Counted from the first letter of the stretch, positions 1 to 9,578 are shown. The stretch: DNA of 64,000 nucleotides from Desulfobacterales bacterium (GCA_016218685.1 JACRDD010000036.1:62001-126000), one strand, 5' to 3'. Numbers and translations are program-made. Notes: generated from the letters alone by a model not told the origin.

Positions 1-43
1 GCAGGTCCCACACATAGGCGGTTGCTTTGTGATCCGAAGGCAT
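1..43 (-). CDS. N-terminus of an unidentified protein, cut by the window edge
   Basis: An ATG on the minus strand at 43-41 opens a frame that stays open to the window edge and reads MPSDHKATAYVWDL. It lies seven bases after the stop of the DJ-1/PfpI gene and is preceded by a purine-rich GGAGTAAAAGG ribosome-binding stretch. It is therefore probably the next gene of the same minus-strand operon. Fourteen residues are too few to name a family. Confidence 0.45.
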   Translation of the reverse strand, partial: MPSDHKATAYVWDL

Positions 44-49
44 GGCCTT

Positions 50-583
50 TTACTCCTCTTTGGATTTCTCCACGAGGGCCGACACCAACTCGCGGCAAAA
101 AGCCGGAATGTCGGCCACCACCCGGCCCCACACCAGGTTGGCGTCACGCAGGGCGGGCGTATCCACCCAGGTGGCACCGGCGTTGACCAGGTCATCCCGG
201 ATGCCCAGGGAACCCGTGGCCCGCCGGCCGCGCACGATGCCTGCCGAGATGGCCACCAACCCGCCATGGCAAATGATGCCGATGACTTTGCCGTCGCGGT
301 GCAGGGCACTCACCAGGTGCGTCACCTCTTCGTAACGCCGCAGTTTGTCAGGGGCCCATCCGCCCGGAATCACCAAACCGTGCAGTTCCCGGGGGGCCAG
401 GGATGCAATGGTGACCTTGGGGATCACCTCCAGACCGCCCTTGCCGCGCACCGGCTTGAGCGTCAGGCCCGCTGCGATGACTTCGGCCCCTTCCTCTTCA
501 AGGCGCATGAAGGGCACATGGAATTCCAGGTCCTCAACCCCTTCGGCGCACAATATGGCGATTCGTTTTTTTCTCAATCGCAT
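50..583 (-). CDS. DJ-1/PfpI family protein (class I glutamine amidotransferase-like)
   Basis: This 177-residue protein is about the normal length for the PfpI/YhbO branch of the DJ-1 superfamily. The nucleophile-elbow motif IICHGG places the reactive cysteine at residue 105, followed by His106. The acidic GVEDLEF motif near residues 16-22 matches the conserved Glu region of the family. Members act as cytoplasmic glyoxalase/deglycase-like or stress proteins; substrate specificity cannot be read from sequence. The ATG at 583 has a GGGAGG site six bases upstream. It follows the nitroreductase in the same direction after a 163-bp gap with no visible gene, so it may be a late member of the long minus-strand operon or have its own promoter. 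Confidence 0.88.
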   Translation of the reverse strand: MRLRKKRIAILCAEGVEDLEFHVPFMRLEEEGAEVIAAGLTLKPVRGKGGLEVIPKVTIASLAPRELHGLVIPGGWAPDKLRRYEEVTHLVSALHRDGKVIGIICHGGLVAISAGIVRGRRATGSLGIRDDLVNAGATWVDTPALRDANLVWGRVVADIPAFCRELVSALVEKSKEE

Positions 584-746
584 GATAGCCTCCCTTCATT
601 GCTTGTAACACCCACCCATTGCTCCCCGCGGCCAAGGAATCAAAGATAGGGTGACCTACTATAAGCGGCTTCACAAACAAATCAAAGAGAGGGGCAAGAA
701 AAGGAGGGGAAGCGGCGCTACGACTGTTGCATCCAGCCATGCATGG

Positions 747-1751
747 TCACTCGATCCATGTGACGGGAGGCGTGTCTCTGGCTACGATGCCATCGATCTT
801 GCCTTTGGGATGGCCGATGGCAATGCTGGTGACCGCCTCGAAAGGATGCTTGATCCCGATTTTCTTTCTGAACCCAGCCATGATCGGGTAAGACAGGGGC
901 ACCATGGGCAGCGAAACAATGCAGGTTCCCAGACCCATCGCATGGGCGGCGAGCACCATGTTCTGGGTGCAGATCCCGGCATCGAGATCCGGATTGCTGA
1001 TGCCGTGTTTTTGTTTAAGAATCAGGATGACGCACGGTGCGTTGAAAAAGATGCGACCCATGTTCCGGTCGGCTTTTTCCATGGCCGTCATGGGCCGCGG
1101 GTCGAACTTGTTGACCATGAGATAGCTGGAAGCGCTGAAGAATGCGGATTTCCATAATTTTTTCCGGCCGTTGCGGTTGAGGTAGGTGTTCTTCAAGAGT
1201 TTCAACACGGTCATGGAGCGGGATTCCAATTCATTGATCACGGCCTGGCGGGTGATCACGATGAATTGGTAGGGCTGGCCGTTGCCGGCGGATGGCGCGA
1301 ACCGGCCTGCTTCAAGGACGCGGTGGATCATATCCTTGGATACTGCTTTGTCTTTGAACAAACGATTGGACCGGCGCGTGAAGATCATGCGCTCCACTTC
1401 CGTCAGCTCTTTTTCGATGACGGCGTAATCCGGATGCTCCTGATTGAACGGATTGGGCGGTTGCATATGGCCGCTTAGATAAGTTTTGTACCGTCCCTTA
1501 TGGATCGTAAGGCTCCCGGAAAGGGCGATGGCGCCAGAGGGACAGACCGCCATGCAGTTTTCACAATTGATGCAAGCCTGCTTGAAGCCGCCGAAACCTA
1601 TGGGCACGGGGACTTCGCCCTTGGTCCAGGAAAATCCACCGGCCGGGCAGGTCTCATAGCACCTGCCGCAGCGGGAGCATTTATCCGTGTCGATGGTTCG
1701 ATCCGGAAAAGTCGTTTCAGGCATGTACGCTTGTTTAAAGGAATCCAGCAT
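747..1751 (-). CDS. Ferredoxin-nitroreductase fusion protein
   Basis: The 334-residue protein has two parts. Residues about 15-65 carry two [4Fe-4S] motifs (CSRCGRCYETCP and CINCENCMAVCP). From about residue 110 there is a nitroreductase-type FMN domain opening with FTRRSNRLFKDK and containing the SAGNGQPYQF flavin-binding region. Such proteins are cytoplasmic NAD(P)H- or ferredoxin-linked FMN reductases; the fused ferredoxin suggests electrons arrive from low-potential carriers. I chose the ATG at 1751 because AAGGAGG precedes it and the frame further upstream reads through the neighbouring ligase gene in a non-protein-like way. It starts ten bases after the acyl-CoA synthetase stop, so the two are probably co-transcribed. 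The substrate is unknown. Confidence 0.88.
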   Translation of the reverse strand: MLDSFKQAYMPETTFPDRTIDTDKCSRCGRCYETCPAGGFSWTKGEVPVPIGFGGFKQACINCENCMAVCPSGAIALSGSLTIHKGRYKTYLSGHMQPPNPFNQEHPDYAVIEKELTEVERMIFTRRSNRLFKDKAVSKDMIHRVLEAGRFAPSAGNGQPYQFIVITRQAVINELESRSMTVLKLLKNTYLNRNGRKKLWKSAFFSASSYLMVNKFDPRPMTAMEKADRNMGRIFFNAPCVILILKQKHGISNPDLDAGICTQNMVLAAHAMGLGTCIVSLPMVPLSYPIMAGFRKKIGIKHPFEAVTSIAIGHPKGKIDGIVARDTPPVTWIE

Positions 1752-1761
1752 CGGGGCCTCC

Positions 1762-3348
1762 TTAAAATTTGATGACGTTTTCGGCATCTGTTCGGAAACG
1801 CTCCTGGAGGAGCCTCGCCAATGGTTTCTCGGAGATGGTATGGGGTATTTCATCGACGATCTGTAGATAGCCGGGCACGGCATTCCTTTCGAGTTCGTTC
1901 AGGCACGTGGTTTTCAAGCGGGCCACATCGATGGTTTTTCCCTCGAAGGGCGCCACGGCGGCCACGATATCGCTCTCGCCCGGGGCACCGGAAGCCGCCG
2001 GAATCCCATAGACGCAGACTTCCGACACGTTCTCGTCTTTTCCGATGATTCTTTCCACCACATCCGGTTGGATAAAATCACCCTGGCGCCTCAAACCACC
2101 GCCGATCCTGAAATCGAAGTAAAAGTAACCCTTATTGTCGCGATGGCAGATATCGCCGCTTCTGAGCCAGCCGCCGCGGGTCTTGTCGGAAGAGGCCTTT
2201 TTTTTGCCGAAGTAATCCACGGAAGTCTTGCCGAAGGTCAGTTTACAGATCAGTTCGCCTTTGGTTCCGGCCGGGACCTCGCGATCTTGTTCATCCACGA
2301 TCTTCATGCGGTAAATAAAAGGGTTGGGCTTTCCGAAGGAGCCCACCGGGCCCTTGCCGGGACGATTATAAGCCATGCCGCCTTCCACCGCCGCGTACCA
2401 CTCGAAGATCTTCACGTTGAAGCGTTTTTCGAATTCTTCCCAGATGGCCCGGGGTGTTCCGGCGCTGATCACGGTCTTCACCGGGTTCTTGCCATCGTCG
2501 GGACGCGGCGGTTCGTTGAAAATGCCGGCCATCATTCCGCCCAGCAGGGAATACGTGGTGCAGCCGTACTTCCGGCAGACATCCCAGATCTGGCTTTTCG
2601 TGAATTTTTCGCCGATCACCCCGTGCATGTTCTTTTTGGAAAGAACAGGGAAAACCGTGACCGACTGGGCGTTGCCATGGGTCATGGAAAGGCCGGTGTA
2701 GGGAATGTCGTGCTTTTTATAGCGCCAGACGATTTTGTTGAGGACGCCGTAGAGTTTGAAGCGATCCGCGCCCAGCACCACGCCCTTGGGGTCGCCTGTG
2801 GTGCCGGAGGTGTGGATGATCTGCGTCGGGCGCTTGAGATCCAAGGGGGCGATCCAGGAAGGAAGATCATCGTCTCCGCTTTCCAGAATTTCGTTCAACG
2901 CGGGATAATGCCTGGAGGGATCGATACGATGATGCTTTTTATAGAGTACGCCCACCACTTTTGCATTCGGGATCTGTTTTTCCACTGCCTTCAGGTTTTC
3001 CAGGCATTCGTCCGAAACCAGGATGCCTTTGGAACCGGTATTGTTGATCTGGAATGAGAGCTTGGCCCCCTTGGTGCGGGGGTCCACGGGAACGGCCACG
3101 GCACCGATGGATAAGGCCGCGAACAAGGCATAGAGGAACTCAGGGTGATTGCGCATCAGGATAATGAAACAGTCCCCTTGGCGGATACCGGCTTTGTAGA
3201 GCGCGTGACTCAAACGGTTGGTCTGGGTGAAGATATTGCCCATGGTGACCGTCTCGTCGGAACCATCGGAATTGGCGAAGATGAATTTGGTTTCATCCGG
3301 ATCGATATTCTTATGTTTGAAGCATTGGAAGATGGGCAGGTCTTGCAT
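1762..3348 (-). CDS. Acyl-CoA synthetase (AMP-forming ligase)
   Basis: The 528-residue protein is a class I adenylate-forming enzyme that would activate a carboxylic acid to its CoA thioester with ATP. The P-loop signature TSGTTGDPKG is complete, and the C-terminal lobe ends with the HTISEKPLARLL segment that holds the catalytic lysine. Overall it resembles the CaiC/long-chain-ligase group rather than acetate ligases. The start at 3348 lies two bases before the thiolase stop and is preceded by AAAGGA inside the thiolase 3' end; the longer frame upstream only overlaps the thiolase. Its position after the SDR and thiolase genes suggests it activates the acid derived from the hydroxylase product, or an acid released by side-chain cleavage. 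The chain length or ring structure accepted cannot be deduced. Confidence 0.92.
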   Translation of the reverse strand: MQDLPIFQCFKHKNIDPDETKFIFANSDGSDETVTMGNIFTQTNRLSHALYKAGIRQGDCFIILMRNHPEFLYALFAALSIGAVAVPVDPRTKGAKLSFQINNTGSKGILVSDECLENLKAVEKQIPNAKVVGVLYKKHHRIDPSRHYPALNEILESGDDDLPSWIAPLDLKRPTQIIHTSGTTGDPKGVVLGADRFKLYGVLNKIVWRYKKHDIPYTGLSMTHGNAQSVTVFPVLSKKNMHGVIGEKFTKSQIWDVCRKYGCTTYSLLGGMMAGIFNEPPRPDDGKNPVKTVISAGTPRAIWEEFEKRFNVKIFEWYAAVEGGMAYNRPGKGPVGSFGKPNPFIYRMKIVDEQDREVPAGTKGELICKLTFGKTSVDYFGKKKASSDKTRGGWLRSGDICHRDNKGYFYFDFRIGGGLRRQGDFIQPDVVERIIGKDENVSEVCVYGIPAASGAPGESDIVAAVAPFEGKTIDVARLKTTCLNELERNAVPGYLQIVDEIPHTISEKPLARLLQERFRTDAENVIKF

Positions 3349-3349
3349 T

Positions 3350-4612
3350 CTAGAAATCCTTTTGCAAAATGGTGATGACCATGGCCGCCTCTTCGATGCC
3401 AATGTTGCCACCGCCATTTTCGGCCAGGGCGATGCGCGCATTTTCCACCTGTCGGCCGTGGGCCTCTCCGCGCAACTGCCACACCAGTTCGACGATCTGG
3501 GCGGCGCCGGTGGCGCCCACCGGATGCCCTTTTGACTCCAGGCCGCCCGAAGGATTGATGGGAAGCTTGCCGCCCAAAGCCGAATGTCCTTGTTCGGCAA
3601 AGATGCCGCCTTCGCCCTTGGGGCAAAATCCAAGTCCTTCGGACTGAACGACCTCGCCGAAGGCCGATGCGTCATGCACCTCGGCCACGTCGATCTCTTC
3701 GGGTCCGATACCCGCGGTTTCATAAGCCTTGTGGGCCAGACGTTCCGTAATGTCCGGATCGTTGAAGGCGCGGTCCTTGCCGCCGCCCAGAACGGTGGCC
3801 AGGACTTTCACCGGTTTGGCGATTCCGCGCTTCTTGACCACATCCCCCGAGCAGAGGACCAGCGCCGCGGCCCCGTCGCCCACCGGCGAGCACATGGGTT
3901 GGGTCAGGGGGTAGGCCACCAAGGGGGCGGCCAGGATCTCTTCCACCGTGTAGGGCGTCCGGTATTGGGCATAGGGGTTGTGCTGGCTGTTGGTATGATT
4001 CTTGGCGCTGACCACGGCCAACTGCCGTTGGGTCAGGCCGTATTTTTGCATGTACATGCGGGTGGCGGTAGCATATATATCCATGAAGGCGCTGCCGCCC
4101 TTTTTCTCTTTTTTCTCCTTTGGGTCGGGAGCTTCTCCGCGGGCCTCGGCCTCCTTGCGTTTGCGCTCCGCATCGGCCTTCATGGCCTGCACGAACATTT
4201 CGATGACCTCTACGTCCGCGGAAGAGGAAAACAACTTAAGCCTTTTCTCGCGGTCTTCCATGTACATCTTCTCCATGCCCAGCACCAGGGCCACGTCGTG
4301 AAGACCGGAAGCCACGTGCAGCCAGGCCGTCTGAAAAGCGGTAGAGGACGAACAGCACGCATTCTCCACGTTGATCACCGGAATGTCACCAATGCGCATG
4401 GGCCGCAGGACGACCTGACCCCGGATGGATTCCTGGCCGGTGACCAGTCCCTGATAGGCGTTGCCCACGGCCGCCATTTGGATATCTTCTCTGCCGATCC
4501 CGGCGTGGGCAAAGGCGGCCTCCACAGCCTCATGGGCAATGCTTTTCATGTTGCGGTCCAGGTATTTGCCGAATTTGGTCATTCCCGCGCCGACGACATA
4601 GACATCTCTCAT
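3350..4612 (-). CDS. SCP2-type thiolase (acetyl-CoA acetyltransferase family)
   Basis: The 420-residue protein starts MRDVYVVGAGMTKFGKY, typical of the SCP2/lipid-transfer thiolase branch. The reactive cysteine lies in NVENACCSSSTAF near residue 88, and the C-terminal GHPVGATGAAQ motif is intact. A Lys/Glu-rich insert (about residues 170-185, KEKKEKKGG) is a local oddity. It would catalyse thiolytic cleavage of a 3-ketoacyl-CoA, or less likely the reverse Claisen condensation. SCP2-type thiolases usually work with a DUF35 OB-fold partner, and none is visible nearby. The start at 4612 begins the conserved N-terminus; the frame upstream is not protein-like. It is followed directly by the ligase gene (1-bp gap) and preceded by the SDR gene (44-bp gap). 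Confidence 0.9.
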   Translation of the reverse strand: MRDVYVVGAGMTKFGKYLDRNMKSIAHEAVEAAFAHAGIGREDIQMAAVGNAYQGLVTGQESIRGQVVLRPMRIGDIPVINVENACCSSSTAFQTAWLHVASGLHDVALVLGMEKMYMEDREKRLKLFSSSADVEVIEMFVQAMKADAERKRKEAEARGEAPDPKEKKEKKGGSAFMDIYATATRMYMQKYGLTQRQLAVVSAKNHTNSQHNPYAQYRTPYTVEEILAAPLVAYPLTQPMCSPVGDGAAALVLCSGDVVKKRGIAKPVKVLATVLGGGKDRAFNDPDITERLAHKAYETAGIGPEEIDVAEVHDASAFGEVVQSEGLGFCPKGEGGIFAEQGHSALGGKLPINPSGGLESKGHPVGATGAAQIVELVWQLRGEAHGRQVENARIALAENGGGNIGIEEAAMVITILQKDF

Positions 4613-4656
4613 GGTAGAATCTCCTTGCAGATAGAAACAGTTTCCACTGGTGCCGA

Positions 4657-5466
4657 TCAGGCCTCCTTGACCATCAGTTCGGAGACCCTGTTGATCAAGC
4701 GTCGGGGGGCAAATCGGTTCATCACCATGAAGAGAAACCACAGATGGATCCCCGGGATGTAGACCCGCTTGCCTCTCTTGAACGCCTCCACTCCTTTGCG
4801 GGCAATGACCGCCGGGCTGCTTTTCCCGCCGAAACTGAAGAACCGAAGTTTTTGAGGGAATCCCGGTACTCTCAATAGAGGCGTATCCGTATAACCGGGA
4901 TTGAGCGTGAAGGTCCGGACCCCGGTGCCTTTCAACTCTTCCTGAACCGCTTCGGTCAGACTTTGGATAAAGGCCTTGGTGGCTCCGTAAACCGAATGCC
5001 GGGGCGTAGGAACAAAGGCGGATACTGAACTCACATTGAAAATATGCCCCGTGCCCCTGCGGATCATGTCCGGAAGAAACATTCGCATGAGAAGCATATA
5101 GGCCCTGAGGTTGACGGCCACGATCCTCTCCTGGCTCTCCATCGAAAGTTGATGGAATAATCCGAAGGCCATGACGCCTGCGTTGTTGACCAGGACATCG
5201 ATCCGCGGATGCGTGGCCACCGCTTGGCGATACAACTTTTCGGGTCCGTCCAAAGTGGCCAGATCTTCAACCAGGGTCTGGACTTGAACCGCATATTGCC
5301 GCCGCAGGTCTCCCGCCAATTCTTCCAGGGCCTTTTTCTCCGACGGCAGGGAAGCGATGATCAAATGAGCTTTTTCCATGGCAAAACAACGCGCCAGCTC
5401 ACGGCCGATGCCCGATGAAGCGCCGGTAATCAAAACCGTTATGTCCTTCAATGTGATTGCGTTCAT
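4657..5466 (-). CDS. Short-chain dehydrogenase/reductase
   Basis: The 269-residue protein has the classical SDR layout: the TGASSGIG dinucleotide-binding motif at residues 14-21, NNAGVM near residue 94, and the catalytic YGATK motif near residues 159-163 with a preceding serine in NVSSVSAF. The C-terminal third contains hydrophobic segments (LWFLFMVMN), giving possible membrane association. It would oxidise a secondary alcohol to a ketone or do the reverse. In ethylbenzene degradation the hydroxylation product is oxidised by an SDR, so position alone makes this a good candidate for the second pathway step here; this is inference. It sits 34 bp downstream of moeA. Confidence 0.9.
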   Translation of the reverse strand: MNAITLKDITVLITGASSGIGRELARCFAMEKAHLIIASLPSEKKALEELAGDLRRQYAVQVQTLVEDLATLDGPEKLYRQAVATHPRIDVLVNNAGVMAFGLFHQLSMESQERIVAVNLRAYMLLMRMFLPDMIRRGTGHIFNVSSVSAFVPTPRHSVYGATKAFIQSLTEAVQEELKGTGVRTFTLNPGYTDTPLLRVPGFPQKLRFFSFGGKSSPAVIARKGVEAFKRGKRVYIPGIHLWFLFMVMNRFAPRRLINRVSELMVKEA

Positions 5467-5500
5467 GGTATCCGTCCCAGTAATCTCCGGGCAAGCCGGG

Positions 5501-6814
5501 CTAGACTCTAGTATTCAATAGATGCACGGTAACGATTTCTCCGCTTTTCAGAAGCTGCACATCACCCGGGACTTCGATCAGCGCGTCGGTGTTCAGCATG
5601 GGACTGAAAACGCCCGATCTTTGCTCGGGAAGAGCTTCGACCTCCAAACGCGTGTTCGTCCGTTTGGTCTTGCCGCGCAGAAACTTTCTGCGCCCAGCTT
5701 TAAGGATCCTATTGTTGGTGACGCGCGCGCTGGCGATTTCATTGCCCCACTCGCGTTTGCCCAGCAGCTTGTCGATCACCGGGCGGACAAAAAGATGAAA
5801 ATTCACAAATGAGGAAACGGGGTTGCCGGGTAGACCGAAAATCAGGGTCTTGCCTCTTTTTCCGAAGAAAAGCGGTTTACCGGGCTGCACCTTGACGCGC
5901 CAGAAGATCTCCTCTACGCCGGCCTTTACCAAGGTCTCATGGACGATATCGTAGTCGCCCACGGAGACACCCCCGGTTAAGAGAATAAGATCCTTATCCA
6001 CGTGCCGGTTGAGCATGGCCAGCAAATCGCCGCTTCGATCCTGCACAATGCCGGCGCTTACCGGAGCGGTACCCGCGGACAGGCAGAGCCCGAAAAGGGA
6101 GAGGCTATTGATGTCGTAGATCTGATCGGGACGAATGGCCTGCCCCGGTTTGGCCAGTTCGGTGCCGGTGGGGATGATGGCGATTTCCGGTTTGCGCGAA
6201 ACCGTGACCCGACATATCCCACAGGCCGCGAGCACGCCCATCGCGGCCGGAGTGATCAGGCTGCCTACCGTGACGGCGGTGTCGCCGGGGGATAGATCCT
6301 GGCCTCTGGCAATGATGTAGGGATTCTCGCCTACCGCCTCGAAGAATTCGACCCTATCGCCGGTCTTGCGAGTGACCTCTACTTTAATGACCGCATCCGC
6401 TCCCTCTGGGACGCAAGCGCCCGTCATGATACGTATGGTTTCACCGTGCCCCAGCCGCTTCGATGACATGCGACCGGCCGGAACGTCATCGATCTGGGAC
6501 AGGATCGCCGGCTCCTGGGAGGATGCTCGACTGACGTCACTGGCTTTGACCGCATAGCCATCCATCATAGCGCGATTCCAAGGCGGCACATGAACCGAAC
6601 AGATTTGATCATGGCGCAATACGCGACCCAGACAGCTTTCCAGTGACAACTCTTCCGTGGGAAGGGTGTTCTCTACCGATGAAAGGCAAATCGATAGCGC
6701 ATCCTGATATTCAAGCAGACTCCTGTTGAATTCCGGACGATCCTGGCGTTTTTCCGGTGCAAGGTAGATGGTATCAAATTCTTCGGGTAACTTTTCGATT
6801 ACCGACTGGGTCAT
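5501..6814 (-). CDS. moeA: Molybdopterin molybdenumtransferase MoeA
   Basis: The 437-residue protein matches MoeA throughout: MTGACVPEGADAVIK, TGGVSVGDYDIV and GLPGNPVSSFVNF are conserved family motifs, and the C-terminal beta domain is complete. MoeA inserts molybdenum into adenylylated molybdopterin in the cytoplasm. Its place inside the operon of a large molybdoenzyme suggests a dedicated copy for maturing that enzyme. The N-terminus has about 40 extra residues before the usual start of homology (EYQDALSICLS). The ATG at 6814 has GGAG seven bases upstream. Tungsten insertion is an alternative, since the window also carries an AOR-family enzyme. Confidence 0.95.
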   Translation of the reverse strand: MTQSVIEKLPEEFDTIYLAPEKRQDRPEFNRSLLEYQDALSICLSSVENTLPTEELSLESCLGRVLRHDQICSVHVPPWNRAMMDGYAVKASDVSRASSQEPAILSQIDDVPAGRMSSKRLGHGETIRIMTGACVPEGADAVIKVEVTRKTGDRVEFFEAVGENPYIIARGQDLSPGDTAVTVGSLITPAAMGVLAACGICRVTVSRKPEIAIIPTGTELAKPGQAIRPDQIYDINSLSLFGLCLSAGTAPVSAGIVQDRSGDLLAMLNRHVDKDLILLTGGVSVGDYDIVHETLVKAGVEEIFWRVKVQPGKPLFFGKRGKTLIFGLPGNPVSSFVNFHLFVRPVIDKLLGKREWGNEIASARVTNNRILKAGRRKFLRGKTKRTNTRLEVEALPEQRSGVFSPMLNTDALIEVPGDVQLLKSGEIVTVHLLNTRV

Positions 6815-6899
6815 AGAAGTTCTCCATATTCGGTTGCAGAATTTTCAATTGGCATCATACCGGCATCGATCTGTTCGGCGCGGTGACCCAGAAGAAGTT

Positions 6900-9554
6900 T
6901 CAGGGTTCCGTCACCGCGCTTTTGTCTATCTCCCGTGTTACGTCGACCGTTTTGCCGATCGGTTCGAATTCGACCATGGAGATCGAGGGATCATCTTTCC
7001 CATCATGGATCATGGCTTCGATTCTGATTTGATCCGTGCTGCCCCAGAAGCACTCCTTGGCTTTGATCGATCCGGTGGATAAATCGGTCAGATTGTTCAG
7101 TTGGAGGCCCGTATTGTTAAATATCGCATTGCGACTGAAATCCATCTCCCCCTGGACACAGATGCCTCCCGTGCCTTTGCCGTCAGGAGTTTTATTTTGT
7201 TCGATCAAGTTGTTGCTGAATACCTTGTTGTGTTTGCTCAAGCCCCAGTAGTTCAGGGAAGCGCCGCCACCAATGCCGGCCAGGCTGGTGTTTTTCATGA
7301 TGCGGTTGCCGACGAAGGTGCTATTGGATTCACCGAAGATCCCGCCGCCTTCCAAAGCAGCGTTATCCGTGATGCGATTGCCGTTCACGAGGGCGAAGCT
7401 GGCGTATAAGCCGCCACCTTTATTCTCGGTGTGGTTGCCCATGATGGTATTGTCCACCACCGCAGCACGGGAGGCCCAGATGCCACCGCCGTCCCCCTGG
7501 CTGGTGTTGCCCTCGATCAAGTTGTTGCGCATGTCCACGGCCACATTGGACTGGTATCCATAGGCAAAGATGCCGCCGCCGTCCTTGGCGCGATTGAATT
7601 GGATCACATTGCCATGAATTATTACGGGTAGGCTGCCATAGGCATAGATCCCCCCGCCATCCGAATCGCTGGTGTTGTTCTGAATGTTGCAGCCTTTCAC
7701 CGTGGCGAATGCTTCCTTGATCCGGACGCCGCTGCCTTTGTTGTTTTGGATCTTGCAGTTCAGCAAATCTGCGCCCTTGCCGTCCATGCTCACGCCATTT
7801 CCGTTTTCGATGATGCAGTAGGACATGGAATTCGTTTCTTCATCGCTGAGGGCTCGGCTCGCCTTATCCAGGCTTCGGCTCTCGAAGATGATTTGATTCC
7901 AGCGCGCATCGGGATTTCCCGTGAAGGTCACGGGTTTGCCTTCCTCTCCCATGGCCATGAGTCTTCCCCGGATGCGAATGGAAACGTCTTTCTGTATTGT
8001 CAGGGATGTGTTGGGGGCAATGGTGAGCGTCTTGCCCTCACGAACCAGAAGATTACCGACAACGTTGTACTTGGAAATAGAATCCCCGCCCCATATGGTG
8101 TCTGCTTCAATAACACCGCGAACATTGCCGGAAACGGCTTGTTCGAGCTCGGGCGAATAAGTGGGGGAGGCATCCTGGGGAAGGGGATAGGCATCCGCAA
8201 AAGGAGCGGAGGCGAACATCTTCCAGTCTACTAATCCTACACGGGAGTCTTCCATCCAGTCGTAGATCCCGAATTCAATGATTTTCTCATTGTCTGTGCC
8301 CCAGTAGTTTTCGCGGGCATCCAGATCCGGTGACAGGGTGTGGGATTGAAAATAGAGCGCGTAGCCCTGACTCGGCACGATATTGTTGTGACGGAGGGTT
8401 GCGTTTCCTAACATGAGGATGGCCGCATCCGGGGCCGTTCCGTCGCCTGTGTTCTCGACAAAGGAGTTCTTTTCTATTTTGCCCATCCCCAGATGGAAGA
8501 CCCCCGATCCCTTGGAGGCTTGATTTTTTCGCACGAGATTATGGATCATTTCGGAGTCATTTGAAAAAACGCCGCCGCCTTCTTCCGAACGGTTACCAAT
8601 GATCACGTTGTCTTCCACCACCGATTGCAGGGCGTAGATACCACCGCCGGTCATGTCGGAGCCGTTTTCCGTAATGGTATTTCCCTTGACCAGGGCTTCA
8701 TAGGCAAAGATGCCGCCGCCCTTGCGGTCGCTGCGGTTGTTTCGGACAATATTGTTCTCTACAATGACTTTGCCGTCTTCGTAGGCGAAGGCATAGATTC
8801 CGCCACCGCCGTCCCGGCCGCCGGCGCTGATATTGTCATAGACGGTGTTGCTTTTAATGGTCACCGACTGATTGGTAAAAACTTTGATCCCAGCGCCATT
8901 GCCGCTTTCCGTTTCCCGCTCCGTGCTGTTGGCGTAGACTTGGTTGTTGGCCAACAGACCCGAAGAATATTCGATCTGGATACCCGATGAAATATTGTGC
9001 CGGAAGATGCTATCCGTGACCTGTACTTGCGACAGATTGGCCTTGAATCCCCGGCCATACTCCAGGATGGTATGCTTGATTTCAATTTTCCCTGGGTCTG
9101 TGCGATCTCCGCCGGTGGCCGTGAGGAATTCGAGAAGATCCCAATACCGGCCCTCATCCTTCCAGGTAAAGAGGATGGGGGCGCTTTCAGCTCCAAGGGC
9201 CTTGACCAATCCGCGGCAGGTAATTCGCTTATTTTCGCCCAGCAATATCTTGACGCCGGGTTCGATGGTAAGGGTAACTCCTGGTAGAATATACGTGTTT
9301 CGATCTACCACGATGGGACTGTCTTTTTGCCTCCAGAGCGTGTCCTTATAAATGACGCTCTCATACCCGGGGATGGTCACCGCTTTAAAGTAAAAGTACA
9401 GGTTGGTCCAGAAGCTGTTCGAGATTTCGGCAAAATCCTCATAGGTTCTCATGTTCATCGCTTTGCGCAACGTGCACCCGTTGAGCAAGAGCGCCAGAAC
9501 CAACAGGATCAATAGACCATAGGGGCGCTGTCTTAAATTTTGGTTACGTCCCAT
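6900..9554 (-). CDS. Right-handed beta-helix (NosD/pectate-lyase-fold) lipoprotein
   Basis: The 884-residue protein begins with a lipoprotein signal (hydrophobic LLILLVLALLLNGC, lipobox cysteine near residue 27). The rest consists of parallel beta-helix coils in two halves, each opening with a similar segment (LPGVTLTIEPGVKILL and EGKTLTIAPNTSLTIQ). Glycine-rich turns such as GGGIYA and GGGIFAY recur throughout. Two WG(S/T)D segments (YWGTDNEKI and FWGSTDQIR) close the halves, suggesting an internal duplication. Such proteins are extracytoplasmic carbohydrate-active enzymes or structural/copper-maturation factors (NosD); no catalytic residues can be assigned. Its location between the multiheme cytochrome and moeA suggests an envelope role linked to the hydroxylase or its substrate. 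Confidence 0.85.
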   Translation of the reverse strand: MGRNQNLRQRPYGLLILLVLALLLNGCTLRKAMNMRTYEDFAEISNSFWTNLYFYFKAVTIPGYESVIYKDTLWRQKDSPIVVDRNTYILPGVTLTIEPGVKILLGENKRITCRGLVKALGAESAPILFTWKDEGRYWDLLEFLTATGGDRTDPGKIEIKHTILEYGRGFKANLSQVQVTDSIFRHNISSGIQIEYSSGLLANNQVYANSTERETESGNGAGIKVFTNQSVTIKSNTVYDNISAGGRDGGGGIYAFAYEDGKVIVENNIVRNNRSDRKGGGIFAYEALVKGNTITENGSDMTGGGIYALQSVVEDNVIIGNRSEEGGGVFSNDSEMIHNLVRKNQASKGSGVFHLGMGKIEKNSFVENTGDGTAPDAAILMLGNATLRHNNIVPSQGYALYFQSHTLSPDLDARENYWGTDNEKIIEFGIYDWMEDSRVGLVDWKMFASAPFADAYPLPQDASPTYSPELEQAVSGNVRGVIEADTIWGGDSISKYNVVGNLLVREGKTLTIAPNTSLTIQKDVSIRIRGRLMAMGEEGKPVTFTGNPDARWNQIIFESRSLDKASRALSDEETNSMSYCIIENGNGVSMDGKGADLLNCKIQNNKGSGVRIKEAFATVKGCNIQNNTSDSDGGGIYAYGSLPVIIHGNVIQFNRAKDGGGIFAYGYQSNVAVDMRNNLIEGNTSQGDGGGIWASRAAVVDNTIMGNHTENKGGGLYASFALVNGNRITDNAALEGGGIFGESNSTFVGNRIMKNTSLAGIGGGASLNYWGLSKHNKVFSNNLIEQNKTPDGKGTGGICVQGEMDFSRNAIFNNTGLQLNNLTDLSTGSIKAKECFWGSTDQIRIEAMIHDGKDDPSISMVEFEPIGKTVDVTREIDKSAVTEP

Positions 9555-9578
9555 AGGGTCCTCCTCCTAAGTCCTGCC

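Noticed and set aside
2068..4762. Long plus-strand ORFs opposite the CoA ligase and thiolase
   Set aside because: Antisense shadows of clearly recognised genes.
6900..9554. Possible DNA repeat array or CRISPR in the repetitive region
   Set aside because: The periodicity is at protein level (beta-helix coils) with degenerate codons; there are no identical direct repeats with unique spacers.
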